From CAYMKL01 sp964390805 (GTDB lineage Bacteria > Chloroflexota > Anaerolineae > VGOG01), in assembly GCA_964390805.1 (NCBI GenBank), contig CAYMKL010000055.1:1-40786 (forward strand): a stretch of DNA of 40,786 bases. The letters run 5' to 3'. A program made the translations under genes and the position numbers. Position 1 is the stretch's first letter, and each line of letters starts with the position of its first letter. Of this stretch, positions 6,728 to 13,792 are shown in pieces. The notes under the pieces are model-generated. The model made no database searches, was not told the DNA's origin, and saw only the letters and a list, made by a program, of their open reading frames with translations.

Positions 6728-8424
6728 GGGCTCGTCCCCCCTTCCCCTTTGTCCAGAGCATGTCTTGCGAGCCAGGCTGCATGATAGTTGGCTACCGTTT
6801 CCATCAAAACCTCGCGCATCTCTTCGGTCAGTTCGCCGTTGCGATTGAGTTGAGGTAAGATTCCCGGGTGCTCACCCTCCAGACGGGCCAGCAGGCCACT
6901 CTCGAAGGCAGGTACATCCTCCAGCGGGATGCCGCCGAGATACCCGCCGGTGGCTGCCAGCAGAACCACGACCTGCGAAGCCAGGGGGAGTGGCTGGTGA
7001 GCAGGTTGCCTGAGCGCGGCCTGCAACCGTTCGCCGCGCTGGATTTGGCGCCGCGTGGCTTCATCTACCTCAGTGCCGAAACGGGCAAAGCGAGCGACTT
7101 CCTCAAACTGTGCCAGTTCCAGACGTAGGTCTCGCACAGCATCACGCATCGCTGGCGTCTGCGCCGCTCCACCCACACGCGAGACCGATAGCCCCACGTT
7201 CACCGCGGGCTTCACTCCACGATTAAAGAGGTCGGCGTCGAGCACGATCTGCCCGTCGTTAATGGAGATGAGGTTGGTGGGGATGTAGGCAGCGATGTTG
7301 CCGCGCTGCATCTCCACGATGGGCAGTGCCGTCAATGACCCGCCCCCCTGAGCATCGCTCAACTTGCAGGCGCGTTCCAGCAGCCGTGCGTGCAAGTAAA
7401 AGATGTCGCCGGGATAGGCCTCGCGACCCGGCGGTCGGCGCAACAGCAGGCTCAGTTCGCGATAGGCGTCGGCGTGCTTGCTCAGGTCGTCGTAAACAAT
7501 CAGCACGTCATGGCCCTCGCGCATTAAGAACTCCGCCATTGTGCAGCCAGCGTAAGGGGCGAGGTAGCGCAGTGCTGGCGGATCATCGGGGCTGGACACC
7601 ACAACGATGGTGTACGGCAGCGCACCCGCTCTGCGCAATGTCTCGATGACGGCCAGCGCAGTGGATTTCTTTTGACCGATGGCTACGTACACACACTGCA
7701 CGTCGTCCTCGCGTTGGCTGAGAATGGCGTCCACGGCCACAGTCGTCTTGCCCGTCTGTCGGTCGCCAACGATCAGCTCGCGCTGCCCACGTCCGATGGG
7801 CACTAGTGCATCCACGATCTTCAGACCGGTGTGTAATGGCTCGTTCACCGGTGCCCGCTCGATAATGTCGGGCGCGTCGCGCTCCAGGTAGTGGGACTCT
7901 GTCGTCTCAATAGAGCCGTGCCTGTCGAGGGACTCGCCCAGTGGATTCACTACTCGGCCCAGCAATTGGTGACCAACCGGCACGCGCAGCCGTTCACCAG
8001 TGGCCGTCACCAGGCCACCTCCCTGGATGCCTTCGTCGGGGCCCAGCAAGATCACGTCAATGCGGGCATGGTCGAGATTAAGGATCAAGCCCTGCACACC
8101 GGTGGGAAAAGTCACCAGTTCGTCGGTGCCAGCATTGGGCAAGCCTGAGAGCGTGGCCACGCCTTCACCAACCTGTTGCACAGTGCCCACGTCGTGGAAG
8201 CGTACCCGCCTGGCCAACTGATCGGCTTGACCGCGGAGCGCTTGGAGCAGCGACTTCACGTCGGGTTGGGCGGGCGACAGGCCTGGAGCCACCGCTGCGC
8301 TCTGGCTGATGCGCTGCACCAAGCCGGCTTCCTGGAAATGTACCCCTTCACGCAGTTGGCGGGCTTGCTCACGGAGCGTCTGGAGCAGCGACGCCACATC
8401 AGGGCGTACGCTTTCCTCACTCAT
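6724..8424 (-). CDS. atpA: N-ATPase alpha subunit with duplicated N-terminus
   Basis: Non-catalytic nucleotide-binding subunit of F1. P-loop GDRQTGKTTVAVDAI, then the typical VYVAIGQKKS and the C-terminal helical domain. Start at 8424, where the ATG overlaps the atpF stop by eight bases; an upstream in-frame extension lies wholly inside atpF. The protein has 566 residues against roughly 500-520 for relatives. The excess is explained by a tandem copy of the N-terminal segment: residues 8-53 and 54-99 match at about 22 of 46 positions. The second copy continues normally into the beta-barrel. In F-ATPases this N-terminal helix docks the delta/OSCP domain, here part of AtpF. Confidence 0.95.
   Translation of the reverse strand: MSEESVRPDVASLLQTLREQARQLREGVHFQEAGLVQRISQSAAVAPGLSPAQPDVKSLLQALRGQADQLARRVRFHDVGTVQQVGEGVATLSGLPNAGTDELVTFPTGVQGLILNLDHARIDVILLGPDEGIQGGGLVTATGERLRVPVGHQLLGRVVNPLGESLDRHGSIETTESHYLERDAPDIIERAPVNEPLHTGLKIVDALVPIGRGQRELIVGDRQTGKTTVAVDAILSQREDDVQCVYVAIGQKKSTALAVIETLRRAGALPYTIVVVSSPDDPPALRYLAPYAGCTMAEFLMREGHDVLIVYDDLSKHADAYRELSLLLRRPPGREAYPGDIFYLHARLLERACKLSDAQGGGSLTALPIVEMQRGNIAAYIPTNLISINDGQIVLDADLFNRGVKPAVNVGLSVSRVGGAAQTPAMRDAVRDLRLELAQFEEVARFARFGTEVDEATRRQIQRGERLQAALRQPAHQPLPLASQVVVLLAATGGYLGGIPLEDVPAFESGLLARLEGEHPGILPQLNRNGELTEEMREVLMETVANYHAAWLARHALDKGEGGTSP
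8128..8403 (-). repeat. Tandem 138-bp duplication within atpA
   Basis: Two in-frame 46-codon units (8403-8266 and 8265-8128) encode PDVASLLQTLREQARQL and PDVKSLLQALRGQADQL plus the following strand. The duplication is old, since the copies are only about half identical in protein, and it was kept in frame. Confidence 0.8.
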
Positions 8425-9199
8425 CGGCCATACGCTCCTTGAGTGCACTCGACACGGTTTCGCGCAGTTCAGCCAATTGCCCTGCGATGGAGTTCTCCAC
8501 CACCACATCGCCCAGGCGCACCCGCAGCCCAGCGGCCAACGCCGGGTCGGTCTGCACTTCCAGGTTGACGTGACGGTCGGCCAGAGCCGTGAAGGTACGG
8601 GCCAAGAGGCCCTGCTGTTCCGGCGAGAGGGATCGCGCGGTCGTCACGAAGGCCGTGGGGGCGCGCTCGCCTAGCGAGCGCCGGAATGTCTCCACCCGTT
8701 GCATATCACCACGCCCCAGTTCCCAGATGCTGTCGTTCAGTTCCTGAACCAACGCATCGTGCACTTCCGGCGGCGCTGTCCGTCCGATGGCTTGCCCGCT
8801 GATTTCCAGGATGGCGCTCAACAGGTCATCGTGGAAATCGTCTGTGGCCCGCTGTCGCAGCCGATGGGCATCTGTGTGCACCTCGACGAGGATGCCTTCG
8901 GCTTCAGCCTGGGCCTCCTGCAGCAATTCCTTTCGGGCAATTTCCGCCTGCTCCTGCGACTTGGCGATGATTGCTGCCGCTTCTTCCTCAGCGTGTGTCA
9001 ACCGTGCCTCCAGCTCAGCGCGTAGCTTGGCTGCCTCCTCGCGTTCGTGTGCGATCTCGCCGGCCAACCGCTCCTTCTCGGCTGCACGGTCTTTCATGTT
9101 GCGCATAACCGGTCGGAAGAGCAAGTAGTACAACAGCGCGGCCAGCACCAGAAAGTTGACGATTTGGAAGGCGATGGTCGCCATATCGAGATTCAGCAT
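8417..9199 (-). CDS. atpF: N-ATPase b-delta fusion subunit (peripheral stalk)
   Basis: 260 residues. One membrane helix near the N-terminus (FLVLAALLYYLLFRPVM) leads into a long charged coiled coil rich in Glu, Ala and Arg (about 35-120), as in b subunits. The C-terminal part ends with GLRVRLGDVVVENSIAGQLA, the hallmark of delta/OSCP (GxxVRIGDxVIDxS). There is no separate atpH anywhere in the cluster, which matches N-ATPases, where b and delta are fused. It holds alpha3beta3 against rotation. AGGAGC lies seven bases before the ATG; the 3' end overlaps atpA by eight bases. Confidence 0.93.
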   Translation of the reverse strand: MLNLDMATIAFQIVNFLVLAALLYYLLFRPVMRNMKDRAAEKERLAGEIAHEREEAAKLRAELEARLTHAEEEAAAIIAKSQEQAEIARKELLQEAQAEAEGILVEVHTDAHRLRQRATDDFHDDLLSAILEISGQAIGRTAPPEVHDALVQELNDSIWELGRGDMQRVETFRRSLGERAPTAFVTTARSLSPEQQGLLARTFTALADRHVNLEVQTDPALAAGLRVRLGDVVVENSIAGQLAELRETVSSALKERMADE

Positions 9200-9209
9200 C
9201 CGTTAGCTC

Positions 9210-9482
9210 CTAGAAGAACCGATCGAGCAGCGGGTTGGCGAAGATTAGGATCAGGATGACGAGCAGCACGTAAATCGCTGTGGACTCCAACAACGCCATG
9301 GAGATGAGCAACGTGGTACGCAACTGGCCAGCGGCCTCCGGTTGACGGGTCATCCCCTCCAGTGCTCTGAGCACCGCTCGTCCCTCGACGATAGCCGGTA
9401 TGGCGGTGCCCAGCACAATCCCTATACCTGCCACAACGATGGTAGCCAGTGTGATCAATGTTCCGGGGTCCATTTCTGCCAT
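9210..9482 (-). CDS. atpE: N-ATPase c subunit (rotor ring), Na+-type site
   Basis: 90 residues, two helices joined by a polar loop (RALEGMTRQPEA). Helix 2 has ALLESTAIYVLL: E66, S67, T68 and Y71 correspond to E65, S66, T67 and Y70 that bind Na+ in Ilyobacter/Propionigenium c rings. Helix 1 has PAIVEG: P29 and E33 correspond to P28 and position 32, with Glu in place of Gln. This gives the two-carboxylate site known from N-ATPases and Fusobacterium. The sequence therefore predicts Na+ coupling. A strong ribosome site (AAGGAGG) fits the need for many copies of c. Confidence 0.95.
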   Translation of the reverse strand: MAEMDPGTLITLATIVVAGIGIVLGTAIPAIVEGRAVLRALEGMTRQPEAAGQLRTTLLISMALLESTAIYVLLVILILIFANPLLDRFF

Positions 9483-9519
9483 GTACTATCTCCCTCCTTG
9501 AGTGATGATTCGCGACTGG

Positions 9520-10155
9520 TTATCCGTCGTCCTCTAACCCTGCGCCGATGTAGACGGTAGCCAGAGCGGTGAAGATGTAGGCCTGTAGAAGGCCCGTGAA
9601 CATGCTGAATCCGATCAGGGGCAAGGGCGCAATCAGCGGTATCAGTGCGAAGATGACGGCTACGATCATCTCGGTGCTGACGATGTTGCCGAAGAGCCGC
9701 ACGGCAAGCGAGACAGTGCGGCTCACCTGCCCGATGATCTCCAAAGGCAGTATGAAGATGGGCGAGGCCAGGCTCTTGAGATAACCGAACACGCCCCTGG
9801 CGCGGATGCCGAAGTAGTGCACTGAGAGAAACACGGTCAGCGCCAGTGCCGTTGGCGTGCTGACGTCGCGCGTGGGGGAGACCAAGAAAGGCACCACGCC
9901 GATGATGTTGGAGATGGCGATGAAGATGGCTAGCGCACCCAGGAACGGCAGGTATGGCTCAGCGGGGCGTCCCATCACGTCCGAGATGGTATCGCTCAGA
10001 AAACCCACCAGCATCTCTAAAGCCGTTGGCCAGCGGCGACGGGCCATCGTCACTACCGCAACGACCAGGCCCATCATGATCCACGTCGAGATGACCGTGT
10101 CGCGCACCGGGACGCCGAAGATTTCAAAAACTACTTGAGGGAAGAAGTTTTCCAT
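9520..10155 (-). CDS. atpB: N-ATPase a subunit (ion channel stator)
   Basis: 211 residues, hydrophobic with about five to six membrane helices. The essential Arg lies in RTVSLAVRLFGNI, the conserved RLFGN motif that faces the c-ring carboxylate. The last helices read FTGLLQAYIFTALATVYIGA, as in all a subunits (LLQAYIF..L). It forms the two half-channels for ion entry and exit. It is 37 bases downstream of atpR and 37 bases upstream of atpE, in the expected N-ATPase position. Confidence 0.95.
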   Translation of the reverse strand: MENFFPQVVFEIFGVPVRDTVISTWIMMGLVVAVVTMARRRWPTALEMLVGFLSDTISDVMGRPAEPYLPFLGALAIFIAISNIIGVVPFLVSPTRDVSTPTALALTVFLSVHYFGIRARGVFGYLKSLASPIFILPLEIIGQVSRTVSLAVRLFGNIVSTEMIVAVIFALIPLIAPLPLIGFSMFTGLLQAYIFTALATVYIGAGLEDDG

Positions 10156-10192
10156 GATTCCAACTCCAAGGAACCCGACAGCAACCTGGATT

Positions 10193-10459
10193 TCATGCGT
10201 GCAAGTTGAAATGGTATGCCGTGCCCCAGCGGACTAGCCATAGTCCGGCGAAGGCCAGCAAACCCGATGCTATGCTGTGCTGCAACGCGGCGATCAGCAA
10301 GCCAGCGGTGAGAACCCAGCGCAGCATCGCTCCTCCCATGACCAAGACGGCGGCATGGCTGGGTGCGTCGGGGTGCAAACGCGCTACCGTCCACCACAGA
10401 CTCAGTCCGTTCAACGTGCCGATTGCTCCACCGATGAATAGCCACGATACCAGCGTCAT
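10193..10459 (-). CDS. atpR: N-ATPase subunit AtpR
   Basis: 88 residues with three predicted membrane helices: VSWLFIGGAIGTLNGLSLW, then MGGAMLRWVLTAGLLIAAL, then SGLLAFAGLWLVRWG. AtpR is found only in N-ATPase operons, between atpQ and atpB, and is thought to help assembly or ion passage at the c ring; its Arg residues within membrane helices are typical and are seen here (LRWV, LVRWG). The ATG overlaps the atpQ stop by four bases. Identification rests on size, topology, position and those Arg residues. Confidence 0.85.
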   Translation of the reverse strand: MTLVSWLFIGGAIGTLNGLSLWWTVARLHPDAPSHAAVLVMGGAMLRWVLTAGLLIAALQHSIASGLLAFAGLWLVRWGTAYHFNLHA

Positions 10460-10734
10460 TCTGCCTCGCCCGCTTTGTCTTCCCGAGAAGCACGTCTCCG
10501 TTCGCGCGCTTCCACGCGCTGGATGGAACGCGCCACATTGTAGAAGCCTGTGCCGATGCCCAGCACCAGCAACCCCAGTGTGAAGGCGTAACGTGTGTCC
10601 AGCCGGCGATCCAGCAGGTGTCCCAGCAGCACTCCGCCGAAGATGGGCAGCGCCAGATCCCACCCCAGCGACGTCGCCGCCAGCGCGTCGCGCCACGCAG
10701 CTTTCCACTCGTCCCTATCAGGTCTCTTCGTCAT
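10456..10734 (-). CDS. atpQ: N-ATPase subunit AtpQ (AtpI/AtpZ-like)
   Basis: 92 residues with two membrane helices (WDLALPIFGGVLLGHLLD and YAFTLGLLVLGIGTGFYNV) and a basic, charged C-terminus. The GGVLLGHLLDRRL stretch is typical of the AtpI/AtpZ-like small membrane proteins; the version between atpC and atpR defines N-ATPases. A Mg2+ or assembly role is proposed for the family. It overlaps atpC by 17 bases and atpR by four. Confidence 0.87.
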   Translation of the reverse strand: MTKRPDRDEWKAAWRDALAATSLGWDLALPIFGGVLLGHLLDRRLDTRYAFTLGLLVLGIGTGFYNVARSIQRVEARERRRASREDKAGEAE

Positions 10735-11131
10735 CTAAATCCAACACCTCCGCAGCCTGCCCCCGGAGTGTGGTGAGCAACTCACGGGCCAGCCGGTCGA
10801 AGCGTGTACCATCTGAGACTTCCGAAGACTTCGGCGAGCTCAGTCGAGTCGACTCCGAGACTTCGGAAGTCTGAGCCAGACCGCTCGTGAGGATTGTCAC
10901 GCCATTGTCGTCCACTTGCAGAATCCCTGCTGCCAGGTCGAGTATGTGTTCGCCCGATGGGTCAGCGTATCGCAGTGGCGCGGTGACGGTCTCTGCCAGG
11001 AGCGGTGCGTGTCCAGGATAGATACCGATGCCGCCACCGTCGGCCAGGCGGGCCTGCACCCAGGCTGCCTTCTCCACATCGAGCAGCGTTTCGGCCGGTG
11101 TCAACACTGTAAGACGCAGGGGCTTAAACAT
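10718..11131 (-). CDS. atpC: N-ATPase epsilon subunit, with an inserted repeat
   Basis: 137 residues. The N-terminal beta-sandwich contains LTPAETLLD and GGGIGIYPGHAPLLAE, the signature of epsilon, and the C-terminal part is helical. I chose the ATG at 11131, which overlaps the atpD stop by eight bases and has GGAGAGGG just upstream; another start lies 18 bases earlier. Between the two domains a Ser-rich stretch (about residues 86-105, QTSEVSESTRLSSPKSSEVS) is encoded by a palindromic DNA repeat, so the hinge of this inhibitory subunit has probably been lengthened by a repeat insertion. Confidence 0.92.
   Translation of the reverse strand: MFKPLRLTVLTPAETLLDVEKAAWVQARLADGGGIGIYPGHAPLLAETVTAPLRYADPSGEHILDLAAGILQVDDNGVTILTSGLAQTSEVSESTRLSSPKSSEVSDGTRFDRLARELLTTLRGQAAEVLDLDDEET
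10812..10876. repeat. Palindromic repeat inserted in-frame in atpC
   Basis: The 12-bp arms agacttccgaag and cttcggaagtct are exact complements near the two ends of the element. The centre holds further palindromic words (gagctcagtcgagtcgactc). The frame stays open. It encodes the Ser-rich hinge of the epsilon subunit. Confidence 0.65.
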
Positions 11132-12539
11132 CACCCTCTCCAGACGCACCCAGTTTCTTCGCCTTGGCCACGGCCTCGTCTATCGAGCCGACCATATAGA
11201 ACGCCTGCTCGGGCAGGTCGTCGTGGCGGCCCTCCAGGATCTGGCCGAATCCACGCAGCGTCTCGGACAGCGGCACATAGCGGCCAGGCAGTCCGGTGAA
11301 CGGCTCAGAGACGAAGAACGGCTGAGCGAGGAAGCGCTGCAGTCGCCGCGCCCGGTTGACCGCTACCCTGTCCTCCTCGCTTAGTTCCTCCATTCCCAGG
11401 ATGGCGATCACATCTTGCAGTTCCCGGTAGCGGGCCAGCAGCGCCCGCACCTCCGTAGCGATGGCATAGTGACCCCGGCCCACGCCATCGGGTGTGAGCA
11501 GCGAGCTGTTGGACTCCAGCGGGTCAATGGCGGGGTAGATGCCCAGGCTGGCCTGGCGGCGCGAGAGAATCGTTGCCGCATCCAGGTGGGCAAAGGTCGC
11601 CACGACTGCCGGGTCAGTCAAGTCGTCGGCTGGCACATAAACCGCTTGTACCGACGTCACGCTGCCACGACTGGTGGTGGTGATGCGCTCCTGCAGTGTG
11701 CCCATCTCGCTATCCAGCGTGGGCTGATAGCCCACAGCACTGGGCAGGTGCCCCAGCAGCGCCGACACCTCCGCGCCAGCCTGGATGTAGCGGAATATGT
11801 TGTCAATGAAGAGCAACACTGGTCGTCGTTCGTGGTCGCGGAAGTACTCGGCCATGGTCAGCGCACTGAGGGGTACCCGAAGCCGCGCTCCGGGCGGATC
11901 CTTCATCTGCCCGAAGACAAGGACACTGCTCTCCAGAACGCCGCTGCGCTGCATCTCCAGCCACAGTTCGTTCCCCTCGCGGCTGCGCTCGCCCACGCCG
12001 GCAAATAGCACGATGCCAGAGTGCTCGCGGATAGTGTGGCGCATGAGTTCGATCATCAGCATTGTCTTGCCCACCCCTGCGCCACCGAAGAGACCGATTT
12101 TCCCGCCCCGGGGATAGGGAGTCAATAGATCAACGGCCTTGATGCCGGTGATGAATGGCCTGGTGACCACCCGTTGCTCGCGCAGCGGCGGTGATGCAGC
12201 GTGGATGGGGCGGCGCGTCGCCACGTCGGGTGTTGGCTGTCCATCAATGGGCTGGCCCTGCACGTTGAACATGCGCCCCAGGGTCGCCCGGCCCACAGGG
12301 ACACGGATGGGGTGTCCCGTGTCGAGCACTGGGAGCCCCCGTCGCAGCCCGGCCGTGCCGCCCATGGCCACCGCCCGCACTGTACGCGGGTCAATGTGCT
12401 CCTGTACCTCGACGACCAATTCTGGCCCATCGTCACGCTGAATGGTCAGCGCGTTGTGGATGCTGGGCAGGCTACCAGAGGCAAACTCTGCATCCACCAC
12501 CACGCCGGCCACTCGCGCTACGGTTCCCGTCCCTGCCAA
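11124..12539 (-). CDS. atpD: N-ATPase beta subunit (catalytic)
   Basis: 471 residues. Walker A GGAGVGKTMLMIEL, the catalytic glutamate in GVGERSREGNELW, and Walker B RRPVLLFIDNIFRYIQAGAE (the latter usually F[LI]DNIFR). The start is a TTG at 12539 with AAGGAG eight bases upstream. It is the first ATPase gene, as in N-ATPase operons (atpD first instead of last), 17 bases after the RibD fragment. It hydrolyses or makes ATP at the alpha/beta interfaces. Organisms with an N-ATPase often also have an ordinary F- or V-type enzyme; none is visible here. Confidence 0.95.
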   Translation of the reverse strand: MAGTGTVARVAGVVVDAEFASGSLPSIHNALTIQRDDGPELVVEVQEHIDPRTVRAVAMGGTAGLRRGLPVLDTGHPIRVPVGRATLGRMFNVQGQPIDGQPTPDVATRRPIHAASPPLREQRVVTRPFITGIKAVDLLTPYPRGGKIGLFGGAGVGKTMLMIELMRHTIREHSGIVLFAGVGERSREGNELWLEMQRSGVLESSVLVFGQMKDPPGARLRVPLSALTMAEYFRDHERRPVLLFIDNIFRYIQAGAEVSALLGHLPSAVGYQPTLDSEMGTLQERITTTSRGSVTSVQAVYVPADDLTDPAVVATFAHLDAATILSRRQASLGIYPAIDPLESNSSLLTPDGVGRGHYAIATEVRALLARYRELQDVIAILGMEELSEEDRVAVNRARRLQRFLAQPFFVSEPFTGLPGRYVPLSETLRGFGQILEGRHDDLPEQAFYMVGSIDEAVAKAKKLGASGEGDV

Positions 12540-12556
12540 CTACTTCGCTCCTTGGA

Positions 12557-12820
12557 TCAGCTTTGCGCCTCACCATACTCTATAACCGAATGCTCGCCTA
12601 TCTTTGCTCCATGGAGAGGCTGCCCGCACGCCGGACAGCGCACCAACGGCGGCCGTTTGCCCACGCCGACCAGCACCGCATCGCTCTCGGCCCGCAAGCG
12701 ATCCACCCGCGCCCAGTCGTGAGACGAAGAAATGGTCGCCCCACGTCGGGCGATGGTGTCTGTTTTTCCATCGGCGGTCATGGCCATGTTGATGGTGACG
12801 AAGGGGCGATCATCAGTCAT
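12557..12820 (-). pseudogene. RibD/ArfC-type reductase, N-terminal fragment
   Basis: 87 codons. The first 53 match the start of the RibD reductase domain: RPFVTINMAMTADGK, then ISSSHDWARVDRLR, then AESDAVLVGVG. The family continues TVLADDP; instead the frame runs into a short zinc-knuckle-like tail (LVRCPACGQPLH) shared with 35070-35117 and stops. The continuation of the reductase is at 4058-4318, beyond the ATPase operon. It starts six bases after the aldolase stop, as an intact operon gene would. It acts in riboflavin synthesis when whole. The truncated product lacks most of the fold and is probably inactive. Confidence 0.8.
12611..12658. repeat. 48-bp repeat coding a CPxCGQPLH motif, copy 1
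   Basis: Matches 35070-35117 at 41 of 48 positions. On the minus strand both copies encode KRxxLVRCPxCGQPLH, a small Zn-ribbon-like motif. Here it forms the junction between the RibD fragment and the ATPase operon. Confidence 0.7.
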
Positions 12821-12826
12821 GACGTG

Positions 12827-13753
12827 TCACTTGATCCCCCCTTCGTAGATCTTGATGATGAGGTCAAGCAAACGCAAGGCATCCGCCTTCTGGCGCTGAA
12901 ACACATTGCGTCCGATGATCGAGCCAAACCCGCCACCATCGCGAACGGCGCGAAATTCGTCAAGAAGGGCCTCCTCATCTTCCTTCTTGGCCCCACCGGA
13001 GAAGATCACCACCCGGCGCCCATTGAAGGTACTCTGCACCACATGGCGCACCCGATCAGCCAGCGCGTCCCGTGGAACTTGTTCCGCTTCGTAGACCTTT
13101 CGGGCTGCTTCCAGCTCCAGGTGGGCCGAGGGGAGCTTGACCTTGATGAGGTGCGCGCCAAGTTGCGCAGCGATGTGGGCAGCATAGGCAGCTACGTCGA
13201 GAGCGGTTTCGCCTTCCTTGCTCAGCCCGCCCCCGCGCGGGTAGGACCAGACGACGATCAGCAGCCCTACCGATTTCGCCTCACGGGCCAGTTCCCTCAA
13301 CTGCTCATATTGCAGACGCCGGTCGGCCGTGCCAGGATAAATGGTATAGCCAATCCCAACGCATCCCAGCCGCAGGGCGTCCGACACGGAGGCGGTCTGC
13401 GCACCCAGGGGGTCTTTCTCATCCTGCAACACGTCGTGGCTGTTCAGTTTGAGAATGAGCGGGATCTGCCCGGCGAATTCAGCTGCTCCGGCCTCCAGGA
13501 AGCCCAGTGGTGCAGCGTAGGCATTGAGGCCGGCGTCTATGGCAAGTTGAAAATGATAATGGGGATCGTAGGCCGGTGGGTTGGGGGCAAAACTGCGCCC
13601 GGGGCCGTGCTCGAAGCCCTGGTCCACGGGCAGAATGACCAGCTTGCCCGTGCCGCCCAGCCGGCCGTGGTTGAGGATCCGAGCCAGGTTGGTCAGGACA
13701 CCGGGGTTCTCACTTCGATACCAACTGAGGATTTCCTTTACACGGTCAGTCAT
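12827..13753 (-). CDS. Fructose-bisphosphate aldolase, archaeal-type class I (DhnA family)
   Basis: Cleaves fructose 1,6-bisphosphate to two triose phosphates through a Schiff base. 308 residues, a TIM barrel. Motifs: LVILPVDQGFEHGPG near the N-terminus, LILKLNSHDVLQDEKDP, the lysine region GAHLIKVKLPS, and the phosphate-binding VVIFSGGAKK and GGGFGSIIGRN. These belong to the DhnA/FbaB class common in Archaea and deep bacterial lineages, not to metal-dependent class II. It is followed after six bases by the broken RibD reductase and preceded by the GH133 gene, so it is part of a longer sugar-metabolism run. Confidence 0.93.
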   Translation of the reverse strand: MTDRVKEILSWYRSENPGVLTNLARILNHGRLGGTGKLVILPVDQGFEHGPGRSFAPNPPAYDPHYHFQLAIDAGLNAYAAPLGFLEAGAAEFAGQIPLILKLNSHDVLQDEKDPLGAQTASVSDALRLGCVGIGYTIYPGTADRRLQYEQLRELAREAKSVGLLIVVWSYPRGGGLSKEGETALDVAAYAAHIAAQLGAHLIKVKLPSAHLELEAARKVYEAEQVPRDALADRVRHVVQSTFNGRRVVIFSGGAKKEDEEALLDEFRAVRDGGGFGSIIGRNVFQRQKADALRLLDLIIKIYEGGIK

Positions 13754-13792
13754 GGCGCGACTCCTTTCCTGTGTTCAATAGTATGTCTCTCC

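Noticed and set aside
4058..12820. Assembly chimera as the cause of the split RibD gene
   Set aside because: A chimera would give one junction. Here both sides carry collinear halves of the same gene, which fits insertion better. Read coverage is still needed.
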